A DNA stretch of 64,000 nt, from NCBI RefSeq assembly GCF_014651875.1, contig NZ_BMXS01000025.1:1-64000 (forward strand), given 5' to 3'. The DNA is from Litchfieldella qijiaojingensis (GTDB lineage: Bacteria > Pseudomonadota > Gammaproteobacteria > Pseudomonadales > Halomonadaceae). Of this stretch, positions 33,810-41,612 are shown one piece after another; within the stretch, counting starts at the first letter, position 1, and the number at the start of each line of letters is the position of its first letter. The position numbers were made by a program, and so were the translations under genes. A model generated the notes under the pieces. That model did not search any database, was not told where the DNA came from, and saw nothing but the letters and a program-made list of their open reading frames with translations.

Positions 33810-35246
33810 TCAACCAGCTAAGGCAGCCTGCTCATCGCGCATGGCCATGACCGTTTCGCCGACACGTTTCACCGCCGCTTCGATGGCAGCCGTCAACGGC
33901 GCGGCGTAGTTGAGTCTCAGGCAGTGACGGTACTTCCCCGAGGCGGAGAACAATGATCCCGGAGCGATCCACAGACGCTCGCTGGCCAGGCGCTCGTTGA
34001 GACGCACGCAGTCGATGCCACCCGGCAGCTCAAGCCACAACAGGAATCCACCTTGCGGGTAGCTGACGCCGGTATCGGCTGGAAAGTAGCGCTCGACCCA
34101 GCCGAGCAGAATGTCGCGGTGGCGCTGATACTGGCGGATCATTTCGCGCAGATGGCGCTCATAGTGGCCTTGGGCGATGAACTCGGCCACCGCCCGCTGT
34201 GGCAGCGTCGCCGAAGCGCCGGTAGAAACGTATTTCATGTGCAGTGCCTGATCGCGGTAGCGACCCGGCGCCATCCAGCCGACCCGCAGCCCAGGCACCA
34301 AGGTCTTGGAGAAGGAACTGCACAGCAGTATCCGCCCCTCGTCGTCGAAACTCTTGATGGTCCGGGGGCGCGGGGTGGTGAAAGCAAGGTCACCGTAGAT
34401 ATCATCCTCGATGATCGCCACATCGAAGCGCTGCGCCAGCGCCAGCAAGGCTCGCTTGCGAGCCTCGGGCATGGTGTAACCGAGCGGGTTGTTGCAGGTC
34501 GGGGTGACTTGGATGGCCTTGATCGGCCACTGCTCCAGCGCCAGTTCCAGGGCTTCCAGACTGATGCCGGTCTGCGGGTCGGTGGGAATCTCCAGCGCCT
34601 TGAGGCCTTGGGCCTTGAGAATCTGCATGGTGCCGTAGAAGCTCGGTGAATCCACCGCTACCACGTCGCCGGGCTGAGTGAGGGTACGCAGGCTGAGCGA
34701 CAACGCTTCCTGGCAACCGGTGGTGACCAGAATGTCGTCCGGGTGCAACAGGCAGCCCGATGTCGTCGCCAGCCTCGCGATCTGCTGGCGCAGTTCCCGG
34801 CTGCCCGCCAGGCTGTCGTAGTTGAGTCCGCGAACGTCGACATGGCGGTGCAGGGTGGCCAGCATCCGCTGCAACGGCCGCAACGTTGCCGCGCCCAGGT
34901 CGGGGATACCGCGCCCCAGCATCAGCATTTCGTCTTCGTCCGGCGGACCCCCCACCAGTTCCAGCACCTGGTCCCACTGCGAAACGTCAAGCGGCCGCTG
35001 GGCGGGGCGCGAGACGCGGGGCAACACGCTGGGGGTTGCCCTGGGCAAAACGTAATAGCCGGAGCGTGGCCGCGCCTCGGCGAAGCCAGCTTCTTCCAGG
35101 CGGCGATAGGCCTCCTGCGCCGTGGAGACACTCACCCCCTGCTCGCGGCACAAGGTGCGAATCGACGGCAACCGATCGCCGACGCGATACAGCCCCTGCT
35201 CGATACGCTGGGCCAGCGTCTGTACCACCTGCTCATAGCGTTTCAT
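33810..35246 (-). CDS. MocR-type regulator (GntR DNA-binding domain fused to aminotransferase fold)
   Basis: The start is set at 35246 (MKRYEQVVQTL); an in-frame start at 35273 lacks a ribosome-binding site. The 478-residue protein has an N-terminal winged helix (about 1-70, with LPSIRTLCREQGVSVSTAQEAYRRLEEAG). The PLP-dependent aminotransferase-like domain follows, with VTTGCQEALSL and the cofactor lysine in CSSFSKTLVPGLRVGW. MocR proteins usually act as sensors, not enzymes. Direct repeats of CTGTATCG in its upstream region suggest binding there and control of the divergent DUF1127 and PhzF genes. Confidence 0.88.
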   Translation of the reverse strand: MKRYEQVVQTLAQRIEQGLYRVGDRLPSIRTLCREQGVSVSTAQEAYRRLEEAGFAEARPRSGYYVLPRATPSVLPRVSRPAQRPLDVSQWDQVLELVGGPPDEDEMLMLGRGIPDLGAATLRPLQRMLATLHRHVDVRGLNYDSLAGSRELRQQIARLATTSGCLLHPDDILVTTGCQEALSLSLRTLTQPGDVVAVDSPSFYGTMQILKAQGLKALEIPTDPQTGISLEALELALEQWPIKAIQVTPTCNNPLGYTMPEARKRALLALAQRFDVAIIEDDIYGDLAFTTPRPRTIKSFDDEGRILLCSSFSKTLVPGLRVGWMAPGRYRDQALHMKYVSTGASATLPQRAVAEFIAQGHYERHLREMIRQYQRHRDILLGWVERYFPADTGVSYPQGGFLLWLELPGGIDCVRLNERLASERLWIAPGSLFSASGKYRHCLRLNYAAPLTAAIEAAVKRVGETVMAMRDEQAALAG

Positions 35247-35296
35247 TACAGTTATCTCGGTATATCGAAGCAACCAATACAGATGCAGTGAGAATC

Positions 35297-35363
35297 TGCG
35301 ATACAGTTAGTTTTCCTTTCATTCTGTATCGCAGAAATACTATAAATCTGAATCTGTATCGAT
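35297..35363. promoter_or_regulatory. CTGTATCG repeats upstream of the MocR gene
   Basis: CTGTATCG occurs at 35324-35331 and again at 35354-35361, exactly 30 bp apart. A reversed copy, TGCGATACAG, lies at 35297-35306, facing TGTATCGCA at 35325-35333. MocR-type regulators typically bind direct repeats near their own promoter and that of a divergent target. The site lies between the MocR start and the DUF1127 gene. Confidence 0.6.
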
Positions 35364-35414
35364 GCATAGACCAGTCGTAGCCTGTCATGGAGCCACTGAC
35401 AGGAGACCACGACT

Positions 35415-35579
35415 ATGCTCCTCGACCTTTTGAAACAACTACGCGCTGCTTTCTGGCGGCAATGTCAACGTCACTGCTCACGGCGCCAACTGCTACGACT
35501 GGACGATCATCTATTGGATGATATCGGCATCGAGCGCAGCGATGCTGAACGCGAAGGAAGTAAGCCTTTCTGGAAGTGA
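35415..35579 (+). CDS. Small DUF1127 protein
   Basis: The 54-residue basic peptide starts MLLDLLKQLRAAFWRQ and contains RLDDHLLDDIGIERSDAERE, ending in KPFWK. The DDxLLxDIGIxR pattern and the terminal Pro-Phe-Trp are the DUF1127 (YjiS) signature. CAGGAG lies 9 nt before the ATG. Short DUF1127 proteins in alphaproteobacteria affect phosphate and small-RNA physiology, and their role here is unknown. It is divergent from the MocR gene and followed by a structured repeat and the phzF-like gene. Confidence 0.85.
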   Translation: MLLDLLKQLRAAFWRQCQRHCSRRQLLRLDDHLLDDIGIERSDAEREGSKPFWK

Positions 35580-35585
35580 CCCTCA

Positions 35586-35726
35586 GAGGGTGTTTACAAA
35601 CTACTGCGCTCGGCCATGCTGCGTTGAAATCAGCCTCAAAATGCTCATTTACAACCTCGTAAACTCCGCTTTTTCGGCTGATTTCGCCTTGCCTGACCAT
35701 CGCTCGTCACATTTGTAAACACCCTC
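35586..35726. repeat. Structured interspersed repeat, copy B (141 bp)
   Basis: The 15-nt ends GAGGGTGTTTACAAA (35586-35600) and its perfect complement (35712-35726) enclose a core that, read on the minus strand, aligns with the element at 4605-4765. GAAATCAGCC at 35626-35635 pairs perfectly with GGCTGATTTC at 35676-35685. Both the end stem and the inner stem have changed sequence relative to copy A while staying paired. It separates the DUF1127 gene from the PhzF gene. Confidence 0.85.
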
Positions 35727-35754
35727 TCAACACACATAGGAAAAAAGGAAACCT

Positions 35755-36621
35755 ATGAAACAGGAGAGTTATCGCTACTTGCTGCTGGATGTCTTCAGCG
35801 GCCGGCCCTTTGCAGGCAACCCCTTGGCAGTCTTTCCCGAGGCGGAAGGCATGGCCGATTCCCAGATGCAGGCTATTGCCAATGAGCTTAACCTCTCGGA
35901 GACGGTGTTCGTCGGGGTGCCCACGGCAGAGAACCGCTTCCCGATCCGGATCTTCACACCTTCCACCGAACTACCTTTCGCCGGCCACCCCACGGTGGGT
36001 ACCGCTCACCTGCTGGTGGCGCAAGGCATGGCCGACCGAGAACAGCCACTGATCTTGCAAGCCAAGGTCGGCGATCTGGAGGTACGCTTCGAAGACGAGC
36101 TGGCCTATTTCACCACTGCACGCCCCGTCGAGGTCGGCGCCAGTTCGATCGTTCGCTCGACGGCCGCCGACCTGCTCGGCGTGGCGACATCGCAGGTCAT
36201 CGGTGAGCCGGTGGTGGCCTCTTGTGGCCTGCCTTACCATCTGATCGAGCTCGACTCCCGGGAAACGCTCGCCCAGGCACAACCCTCCCCATCGCTCTGG
36301 TTGCAACATGTCTCACCCAGCCACGTCGAGCAGATCTATCTCTATGTGAACGACGGGGAAGCCTTGAACGCTCGGATGTTTTCCACCGAGATCGGCTGCC
36401 TGCGCGAAGACCCCGCTACCGGCAGTGCCGCCTCTGCTCTAGCTGGCTTCCTGGCGACGCACAAGGAGGGACCGGGTCACTGGAAATGGCGAATCGAGCA
36501 AGGCGTCGAGATGGGGCGCGCAAGCGACATCCTGGCCGAGGTTCGGCGCGACGACGCCGGCGCCATGACGATCCGCATCGGTGGCCAAGCAGTAATCGTC
36601 GGTGAGGGACGCATGTGGTAA
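35755..36621 (+). CDS. PhzF-family isomerase/epimerase-like protein
   Basis: This 288-residue protein has the two-lobed diaminopimelate-epimerase-like fold of the PhzF group. FAGNPLAVF, NELNLSETVFV with the catalytic glutamate, RIFTPSTELPFAGHPTVGTAH and the late EDPATGSAASALAGF motif are all present. Most such proteins are not phenazine enzymes and have unknown substrates. AGGAAACCT precedes the ATG. It may be controlled by the divergent MocR regulator, whose relatives often sit beside their target genes. Confidence 0.85.
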   Translation: MKQESYRYLLLDVFSGRPFAGNPLAVFPEAEGMADSQMQAIANELNLSETVFVGVPTAENRFPIRIFTPSTELPFAGHPTVGTAHLLVAQGMADREQPLILQAKVGDLEVRFEDELAYFTTARPVEVGASSIVRSTAADLLGVATSQVIGEPVVASCGLPYHLIELDSRETLAQAQPSPSLWLQHVSPSHVEQIYLYVNDGEALNARMFSTEIGCLREDPATGSAASALAGFLATHKEGPGHWKWRIEQGVEMGRASDILAEVRRDDAGAMTIRIGGQAVIVGEGRMW

Positions 36622-36624
36622 AGG

Positions 36625-37551
36625 CTATTTGCCTGCAGCAAAGGCCAGCACGTTGTCGAAGGCCTCGCCGAAATAGAGTTCGTAGTTGTCGCGCTCGACG
36701 TAGCCCAGATGCGGGGTGGCGACCAGGTTAGGCAACGACAGCATGGGATGCCGATAGAGCGGTTCTTCGTCGAACACATCGATGCCGGCACGCCCCGGGC
36801 AACCAGCACGCAAGGCGGCCTCCAATGCCCCGGGGGCGATCAGCCCGGCGCGGCTGGTGTTGATCAGCACTGCCGAGGGCTTCATGCGCGCCAGGTCATC
36901 GGGGCCGACGATGCCACGCGTACCCTCGTTCAGGCGCAGATGCAGGCTGAGCACGTCGGCACGCTCGAACAGTTCCCTCTGACTGCCAGCGACCTCGAGC
37001 CCGGCCTCACGAGCACGTTGCCGGGTGCTCTCGCGTCCCCAGACCAGTACCGACATGCCGAAGGCCTGGCCATAGCCGGCAACCAGCCGACCGATCTTTC
37101 CGTAACCGAAGATGCCCAGCGTGCGCCCATGCAGGCCGGTGCCCAAGGTGCGCTGCCAGCGCCCGGCCTTGAGATTCTCCACTTCCTGGGGAAGATGACG
37201 CATGCCCGCCAACACCAGCGCCCAAGTCAGCTCGGCCGTGGAGTGGGGTGATCCGGAGCCGGTCATCACAGTCACGCCATGACGCTCGCAGGCTTCGAGA
37301 TCGATATGTGCCGTGCCAGCGCCGGTCTGGCTGATCAGCCTGAGCCGGGGCAAGCGTGCAAGCAACTCTGCGCCGACTGCGGTGCGCTCGCGAATCAGCA
37401 CTAGCGCTTCGGCCTCGGAGAAGCGTTCGGCCAAGGTGTCCAGGTTGGTGACGGTATCGTTGAAGATGGTCACCTCGTGACCGGCGAGCTTGCGGAACGC
37501 GGCCAGTGTTTTGACCGCATCCTGATAATCATCGGGGATTACGATATTCAT
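36625..37551 (-). CDS. D-2-hydroxyacid dehydrogenase family protein
   Basis: The start at 37551 (MNIVIPDDYQDA) is chosen over a TTG at 37563. The 308-residue protein shows the NAD-binding GYGKIGRLVAGYG motif, the NTSRAGLI catalytic arginine region, the glutamate in GIDVFDEEPL and the histidine in TPHLGYVERDNYELYF. These are the active-site residues of the phosphoglycerate-dehydrogenase-like group. The substrate is undefined. It converges with the phzF-like gene with only a 3-bp gap and shares no operon with other metabolic genes except perhaps the small ORF at 37585. Confidence 0.85.
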   Translation of the reverse strand: MNIVIPDDYQDAVKTLAAFRKLAGHEVTIFNDTVTNLDTLAERFSEAEALVLIRERTAVGAELLARLPRLRLISQTGAGTAHIDLEACERHGVTVMTGSGSPHSTAELTWALVLAGMRHLPQEVENLKAGRWQRTLGTGLHGRTLGIFGYGKIGRLVAGYGQAFGMSVLVWGRESTRQRAREAGLEVAGSQRELFERADVLSLHLRLNEGTRGIVGPDDLARMKPSAVLINTSRAGLIAPGALEAALRAGCPGRAGIDVFDEEPLYRHPMLSLPNLVATPHLGYVERDNYELYFGEAFDNVLAFAAGK

Positions 37552-37584
37552 GAGGGAGAACAATCCTGGTTCTTGGGAACGGGG

Positions 37585-37749
37585 TCAGAAAAACGTCACC
37601 ACCAGTGCCACGGAGCCCACCAGCAATGCAGTGATCACGGCGATGTCCACCAGCCGATCCAGCCAACGATCCAGCGTCACCGGCTGACGATGATTGACGA
37701 CCCGACGTGAGCGGCGCGTGGCGCCGCGCAATGACTTACGGCCTGGCAT
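37585..37749 (-). CDS. Possible small membrane protein (54 aa)
   Basis: The minus strand encodes a 54-residue product with a highly basic N-terminal half (MPGRKSLRGATRRSRR) and one C-terminal transmembrane helix (VDIAVITALLVGSVALVVTF). AGTGGA lies about 9 nt before the ATG. The basic-then-hydrophobic layout and GC-rich third positions favour a real gene. It is 33 bp upstream of the hydroxyacid dehydrogenase start, so they may be co-transcribed. No family is recognised. Confidence 0.5.
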   Translation of the reverse strand: MPGRKSLRGATRRSRRVVNHRQPVTLDRWLDRLVDIAVITALLVGSVALVVTFF

Positions 37750-38155
37750 GGTGACGTTCCACTGCTTCTGAAGGCGCTTTTGTTGGTTTCATCATAAGCT
37801 GAGCTGGAAAAGCATTGCCATTGCCGTTTCCGACCCCATACCGTACAACTAGCAAGCAGGCTAATTTTTCTTTTATCAGGTACCCCCTGAGCCGACGAGC
37901 TGATGCTCAACACCGATGTCTATGCTCACGAGGATCGCCTGCGCAGCTACCGGATCGTCGCCGAGGGAGGGAGGAAATGAACGCCGGCCGGAACGATCAT
38001 GACGCCAAGCGTTCCAACGGGCAGCCATTCACGAGGTGCCGGAGTCCCCGCCACACCCTCGCATGATGGCGGAGGCGCATGCCTGATCCCGACAACCCAC
38101 ACCCCGAACGCCTCCCCCGCCTTCTACTTTCAAGTTTTCCAGAAAGGATAACCAC
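37750..38155. other. Intergenic region before the SDR/patatin pair
   Basis: No full gene is seen. A short frame at 37903-37980 encodes 25 residues ending RLRSYRIVAEGGRK. The RSYRIVAE-coding bases (37941-37967) recur at 40261-40287 on the far side of the SDR/patatin pair. The segment looks like a relic of a decayed or displaced gene. The last 30 bp hold the AAAGGA ribosome-binding site of the dehydrogenase gene. Confidence 0.4.
37941..37967 (+). repeat. Direct repeat flanking the SDR/patatin pair, left copy
   Basis: GCGCAGCTACCGGATCGT followed by CGCCGAGGG. The right copy at 40261-40287 differs at only three of 27 positions, and both are in the frame that reads RSYRIVAE. The copies are 2.3 kb apart in direct orientation and enclose two genes. 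Confidence 0.6.
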
Positions 38156-38926
38156 ATGACACTCAACGGGAAAATCTGCGTCGTCACCGGCGGTGCCAGC
38201 GGCATCGGTCTCGCCATCGCCAAGCACTTCGCCGGGGCCGGCGGCAAGGTAGCCCTCGCCGATATCGACATCGAAGGGGCGGAAGCGGCGGCAGACGAGC
38301 TCGGCCAGGATCATATAGCCGTCGAGATGGATGTCACCGATCCCGACGCGGTGCAGCGCGGCATCGACAAGGTGGTCGACACCTTCGGTGGCGTGGATGT
38401 CCTGGTGTCGAATGCCGGGGTACAGATGGTCAAGCGGGTGGAGGAATTCGAGTACGCCGAGTGGAACAAGATCATTGCGATCCATCTCGGCGGCGCCTTC
38501 CTGACCTCGAAGGCGGTGCTGCCCCACATGTACAGGCAGGGCAGCGGCACGATCCTGTTCATGGGCTCGGTGCATTCGCTGGAAGCCTCGGCGCTCAAGG
38601 CCCCCTATGTCGCGGCCAAGCACGGGCTGCTGGGACTTGCACGGACGATCGCCAAGGAAGGCGGGAGCAAGGGCGTGCGTACCAACGTGCTCTGCCCGGG
38701 CTTCGTCAAGACCCCGCTGGTCGAGAAGCAGATCCCCGAGCAGGCCAAGGATCTGGGCATCTCCGAGGAGGAAGTGATCAACGAGGTCATGCTGGGCGAG
38801 ACCGTCGACAAGGAGTTCACCACCGTCGAGGACGTGGCACAGACCGCGCTGTTTCTTGCCAGCTTCCCCACCAACGCACTGACCGGGCAGAGCATCGTGG
38901 TCAGCCATGGCTGGCGGATGGACTGA
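38156..38926 (+). CDS. 3-hydroxybutyrate dehydrogenase (short-chain dehydrogenase)
   Basis: This 256-residue SDR has the TGGASGIG cofactor motif at 11-18, NAG, the catalytic Ser in FMGSVHSLEAS and the Tyr-Lys pair in YVAAKHG. The PGFVKTPLVEKQIPEQAKDLGI segment and the C-terminal SIVVSHGWRMD are typical of D-3-hydroxybutyrate dehydrogenases. It interconverts 3-hydroxybutyrate and acetoacetate, linking polyhydroxybutyrate turnover to central metabolism. It is followed within 55 bp by a patatin-like hydrolase gene. Confidence 0.85.
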   Translation: MTLNGKICVVTGGASGIGLAIAKHFAGAGGKVALADIDIEGAEAAADELGQDHIAVEMDVTDPDAVQRGIDKVVDTFGGVDVLVSNAGVQMVKRVEEFEYAEWNKIIAIHLGGAFLTSKAVLPHMYRQGSGTILFMGSVHSLEASALKAPYVAAKHGLLGLARTIAKEGGSKGVRTNVLCPGFVKTPLVEKQIPEQAKDLGISEEEVINEVMLGETVDKEFTTVEDVAQTALFLASFPTNALTGQSIVVSHGWRMD

Positions 38927-38980
38927 GCCATGCACGGCACCGATACCCCCGCAGAACCCGAATCGAAAAGGATCAGACAC

Positions 38981-40027
38981 ATGGCGCGGAAACCGAAGGC
39001 CGTGAATCTTGCCCTGCAGGGCGGGGGCGCGCATGGCGCCTTCACATGGGGGGTCCTGGATCACATCCTCGAAGATGGCCGACTGCAAATCGCCGGGGTA
39101 TCGGGTACCTCGGCGGGGGCGATGAACGCGGTGGCCCTCGCCGACGGCTTCACCCGCAACGGCCCCGAAGGCGGGCGCGCGGCGCTCGATCATTTCTGGC
39201 GAAGCATGAGCGAGGCCGCGCGATCCAGCCCACTGCGGCGCATGCCCATCGATGTGTTGATGGGCAACTGGGGCTTCGAAAACAACCCCGTCTATCATGC
39301 CTTGGGTGCGCTGTCGCGCATGTCATCGCCCTATCAGCTCAACCCCATGAACATCAACCCGCTGCGCGACTTGGTGGAAAGGAGCATCGATTTCGGCATG
39401 GTGCGCGCCTGCAGCGCCTTCAAGCTGTTCATCTCCGCCACCAATGTCGAGACCGGCAAGGTCAAGGTCTTCCCCCGCGAGGCGCTGACGGCGGACATGG
39501 TGATGGCCTCGGCTTGCATGCCTCATCTCTACCAGGCGGTAGAGATCGACGGCGTGCCCTACTGGGATGGCGGCTACATGGGCAATCCGTCGCTGTTTCC
39601 GTTTCATGGCAAGACGGGCACCGATGATGTCGTGGTCATCCAGATCAACCCGATCGAACGCAAGGGCGCACCGCGCACGCCAATGGAGATCCAGGACCGG
39701 ATAAACGAGATCAGCTTCAATGGCAGCCTGCTGAAGGAACTGCGCGCGATCGACTTCGTCGACCGGCTGATCCGCCAGGGCAAGCTATCGCCCGACGACT
39801 ACCGCCAGGTGCGGGTGCATATCATCGAGAACCAGGCGGAACTGAAACCGCTGGGTGCCTCGTCGAAGATGAACGTCGAATGGGAATTTCTCACCAAGCT
39901 GCGCGATCTCGGCCGTGCCACCGCCACGCGCTGGCTCGACGAGAATTTCGAGTCCATCGGCCATCGCGGCACCGTCGATCTGCGCGAGATGTTCCAGGAC
40001 ATGGGGGCGAAACATCAAGGAGGATAG
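38981..40027 (+). CDS. Patatin-like phospholipase/esterase
   Basis: The start at 38981 (MARKPKAVNLALQGGG) has AAGGA 8 nt upstream, unlike the ATG at 38930. The 348-residue protein shows the oxyanion loop GGGAHGAF at about 14-21, the nucleophile elbow GTSAG with Ser44 and the Asp-Gly-Gly motif with Asp196. These form a Ser-Asp dyad. Together with the 3-hydroxybutyrate dehydrogenase, a role in polyhydroxybutyrate or lipid mobilisation is plausible. The pairing is seen; the function is inferred. Confidence 0.85.
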   Translation: MARKPKAVNLALQGGGAHGAFTWGVLDHILEDGRLQIAGVSGTSAGAMNAVALADGFTRNGPEGGRAALDHFWRSMSEAARSSPLRRMPIDVLMGNWGFENNPVYHALGALSRMSSPYQLNPMNINPLRDLVERSIDFGMVRACSAFKLFISATNVETGKVKVFPREALTADMVMASACMPHLYQAVEIDGVPYWDGGYMGNPSLFPFHGKTGTDDVVVIQINPIERKGAPRTPMEIQDRINEISFNGSLLKELRAIDFVDRLIRQGKLSPDDYRQVRVHIIENQAELKPLGASSKMNVEWEFLTKLRDLGRATATRWLDENFESIGHRGTVDLREMFQDMGAKHQGG

Positions 40028-40296
40028 GCGCCAGGCGTCCCGGCCACTCCGCGGCGAAGATATATCAGGAAAGGAGGTGCTTCGACGTCGGATGTGGAAT
40101 TTGTCCCCTGATCTGAGCCAGGATATGGTCTCCACACTGACAGGAAACCCGCCATGGACGGTAACCGGATCTTGACCCCAAGCATTGCCCCGGACTCCGA
40201 CGGCACCAGCCTGGCCGCTCTGCGCTGGAATCGCCTTGTCGGCGGCGACAACGTCACCATGCGCAGCTACCGGATCGTTGCGGAGGTATGGAAAGG
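40028..40296. other. Intergenic relic region between patatin gene and TnpB element
   Basis: A short frame from 40154 to 40300 codes for 48 residues ending NVTMRSYRIVAEVWKG, and its last codons run into the transposon end. The RSYRIVAE block repeats that at 37941. I recognise no family. The segment may be the stump of a gene interrupted by the TnpB element. Confidence 0.4.
40261..40287 (+). repeat. Direct repeat flanking the SDR/patatin pair, right copy
   Basis: GCGCAGCTACCGGATCGT followed by TGCGGAGGT matches 37941-37967 at 24 of 27 positions. It ends 9 bp before the boundary of the TnpB element, so part of it is within the stretch that the omega RNA would use as guide. Confidence 0.6.
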
Positions 40297-40450
40297 TTGA
40301 CTGCTCCCCTTCCTGAAGGAAGGGGATTCCCAATTCACCGAGAACCGGACATGGAGACTTGCCCCATGCCGCTTACATTCTCTCCAAGGGCTAACACCGC
40401 CAGCCCGGCGGCTCTGATGTTGACCGCCGCATTGATGTCGCGGTCGTGCT
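40297..40450 (-). ncRNA. Predicted omega RNA (reRNA) scaffold at the element right end
   Basis: In this family the guide RNA comes from the 3' part of tnpB plus the right end. Here that is the last part of tnpB and 40334-40297, with the CCCCTTCC/GGAAGGGG hairpin near the 3' end. The RNA would continue past the boundary into host DNA, giving the guide CCTTTCCATACCTCCGCAAC (minus strand of 40296-40277). The upstream limit is a guess. Confidence 0.55.
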
Positions 40451-41480
40451 CGGCGGCGCATTCGGGACACGCCCAATCCCGCACGTGTAGCGGCATGTCG
40501 TCCACTACATGCCCGCACTCCGAGCAGCGTTTAGACGACGGGTACCACTGGTCGATGGCGACTACCTGGCGCCCTGCCCACTCAGCCTTGTACTCAAGCT
40601 GTCGCACGAACTCGCCCCAGCCCGCGTCGCTGATCGACTTGGCCAGAGTTGGGTTGCGCAGCATGTTCTTGACCTTGAGGGATTCGACGCAGACCACTTG
40701 GTTCTCGTTGATCAGTCTGCGGGACAGCTTGTGCAAGTTGTCCATCCGGCAATCGGAGATCTTGGCGTGAAGGCGGGCCACTTTCTGCCGGGCCTTGGCA
40801 CGGTTGCTGGAGCCGAGCTTCTTTCGGCTCAGGCAGCGTTGCGCTCTGGCCAGTCTGGCAGCGTGCTGGGCCGTATGGCGGGGATTGCCGGTTCGATACC
40901 CGTCGCTGGTAACGAACAGGTCTTTCAGGCCGAGGTCGATGCCCACCATTTCCGGCGTGACGGGCAAGGCCTCGGCGTCGAACTCGCACAAGCAACTGAC
41001 GAAGTAGCGGCCGGCGGAGTCCTTGGAAACGGTAACGGTGCTGGGTTCGCTGGGCAGCGGTCGGCTCCAGCGAATGGCCAAAGGTTGGGCACACTTGGCC
41101 AGGAACAACTGACCATCGCAGTACCTGAAGGCCGAGCGGGTGAACTCCGCCGACTGGCGATGGCGCTTGCTCTTGAACCGCGGGTACCTGGCGCGCCCCT
41201 CAAAGAAGTGCTTGAATGCCGCTTGCTGGTGACGCAGGCACTGTTGGAGCGGTACCGAGCTGACCTCGTTGAGAAAGGCGGTTTCTTCGGCTTTCTTCAA
41301 CCGGGACAGGTAAGCGTTCGCGGCCGTGTAGCCGATCTTCTCGCGCCGCTCTTGGAACGCATCCGTGCGGTGTCTCAGCACCGCGTTATAGACGAAGCGC
41401 ACACAGCCGAACGTACGGGCAAGCAGTTGTTCCTGCTCCGGCGTCGGATAGAAGCGGTATTTGTAGGCGCATTTCGTCAT
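40335..41480 (-). CDS. tnpB: TnpB RNA-guided endonuclease
   Basis: The start at 41480 (MTKCAYKYRFYPT) gives the usual 381 residues. The N-terminal helix-turn-helix domain includes RFVYNAVL and the RYPRFKSKRHRQS block. The RuvC-like nuclease has its three acidic residues: D182 in GIDLG, E266 in VCVESL and D348 in HDRDIN. A zinc finger (C319, C322, C338, C341) splits the last two. All key residues are intact, so an active programmable nuclease is expected. Codon -15 extension to 41525 would run through the left end and is rejected. Confidence 0.92.
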   Translation of the reverse strand: MTKCAYKYRFYPTPEQEQLLARTFGCVRFVYNAVLRHRTDAFQERREKIGYTAANAYLSRLKKAEETAFLNEVSSVPLQQCLRHQQAAFKHFFEGRARYPRFKSKRHRQSAEFTRSAFRYCDGQLFLAKCAQPLAIRWSRPLPSEPSTVTVSKDSAGRYFVSCLCEFDAEALPVTPEMVGIDLGLKDLFVTSDGYRTGNPRHTAQHAARLARAQRCLSRKKLGSSNRAKARQKVARLHAKISDCRMDNLHKLSRRLINENQVVCVESLKVKNMLRNPTLAKSISDAGWGEFVRQLEYKAEWAGRQVVAIDQWYPSSKRCSECGHVVDDMPLHVRDWACPECAAEHDRDINAAVNIRAAGLAVLALGENVSGMGQVSMSGSR

Positions 41481-41612
41481 ACGAACCAAGATACAACAAT
41501 CACTGTATAGATAGCCAGCAATCAAAAGGAGGCAGCGAGATTAAGGGGTGCCTGCCGGCACCGCGCTATCCCTCCCCGCACGCAAAGTACGGGGTATCTC
41601 GCGCATAAACTG

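Larger units (their letters stand above)
40297..41520 (-). mobile_element. TnpB-only IS200/IS605-family element (IS1341-like)
   Basis: The element runs on the minus strand from a left end at 41520 to a right end at 40297. Directly before the left end is TTGAT (plus-strand ATCAA at 41521-41525), which matches the target/TAM motif of ISDra2-type elements. The right end carries the hairpin CCCCTTCC...GGAAGGGG (40306-40325) and terminates in TCAA, the usual right-end cleavage motif. There is no tnpA gene, so movement would depend on a transposase elsewhere. Subterminal hairpins replace inverted repeats, as expected for this group. Confidence 0.75.

Noticed and set aside
40154-40300. 48-codon frame ending at the TnpB element as an independent gene
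   Set aside because: No ribosome-binding site or family is seen and its stop is supplied by the transposon end. It is kept as a possible relic only.
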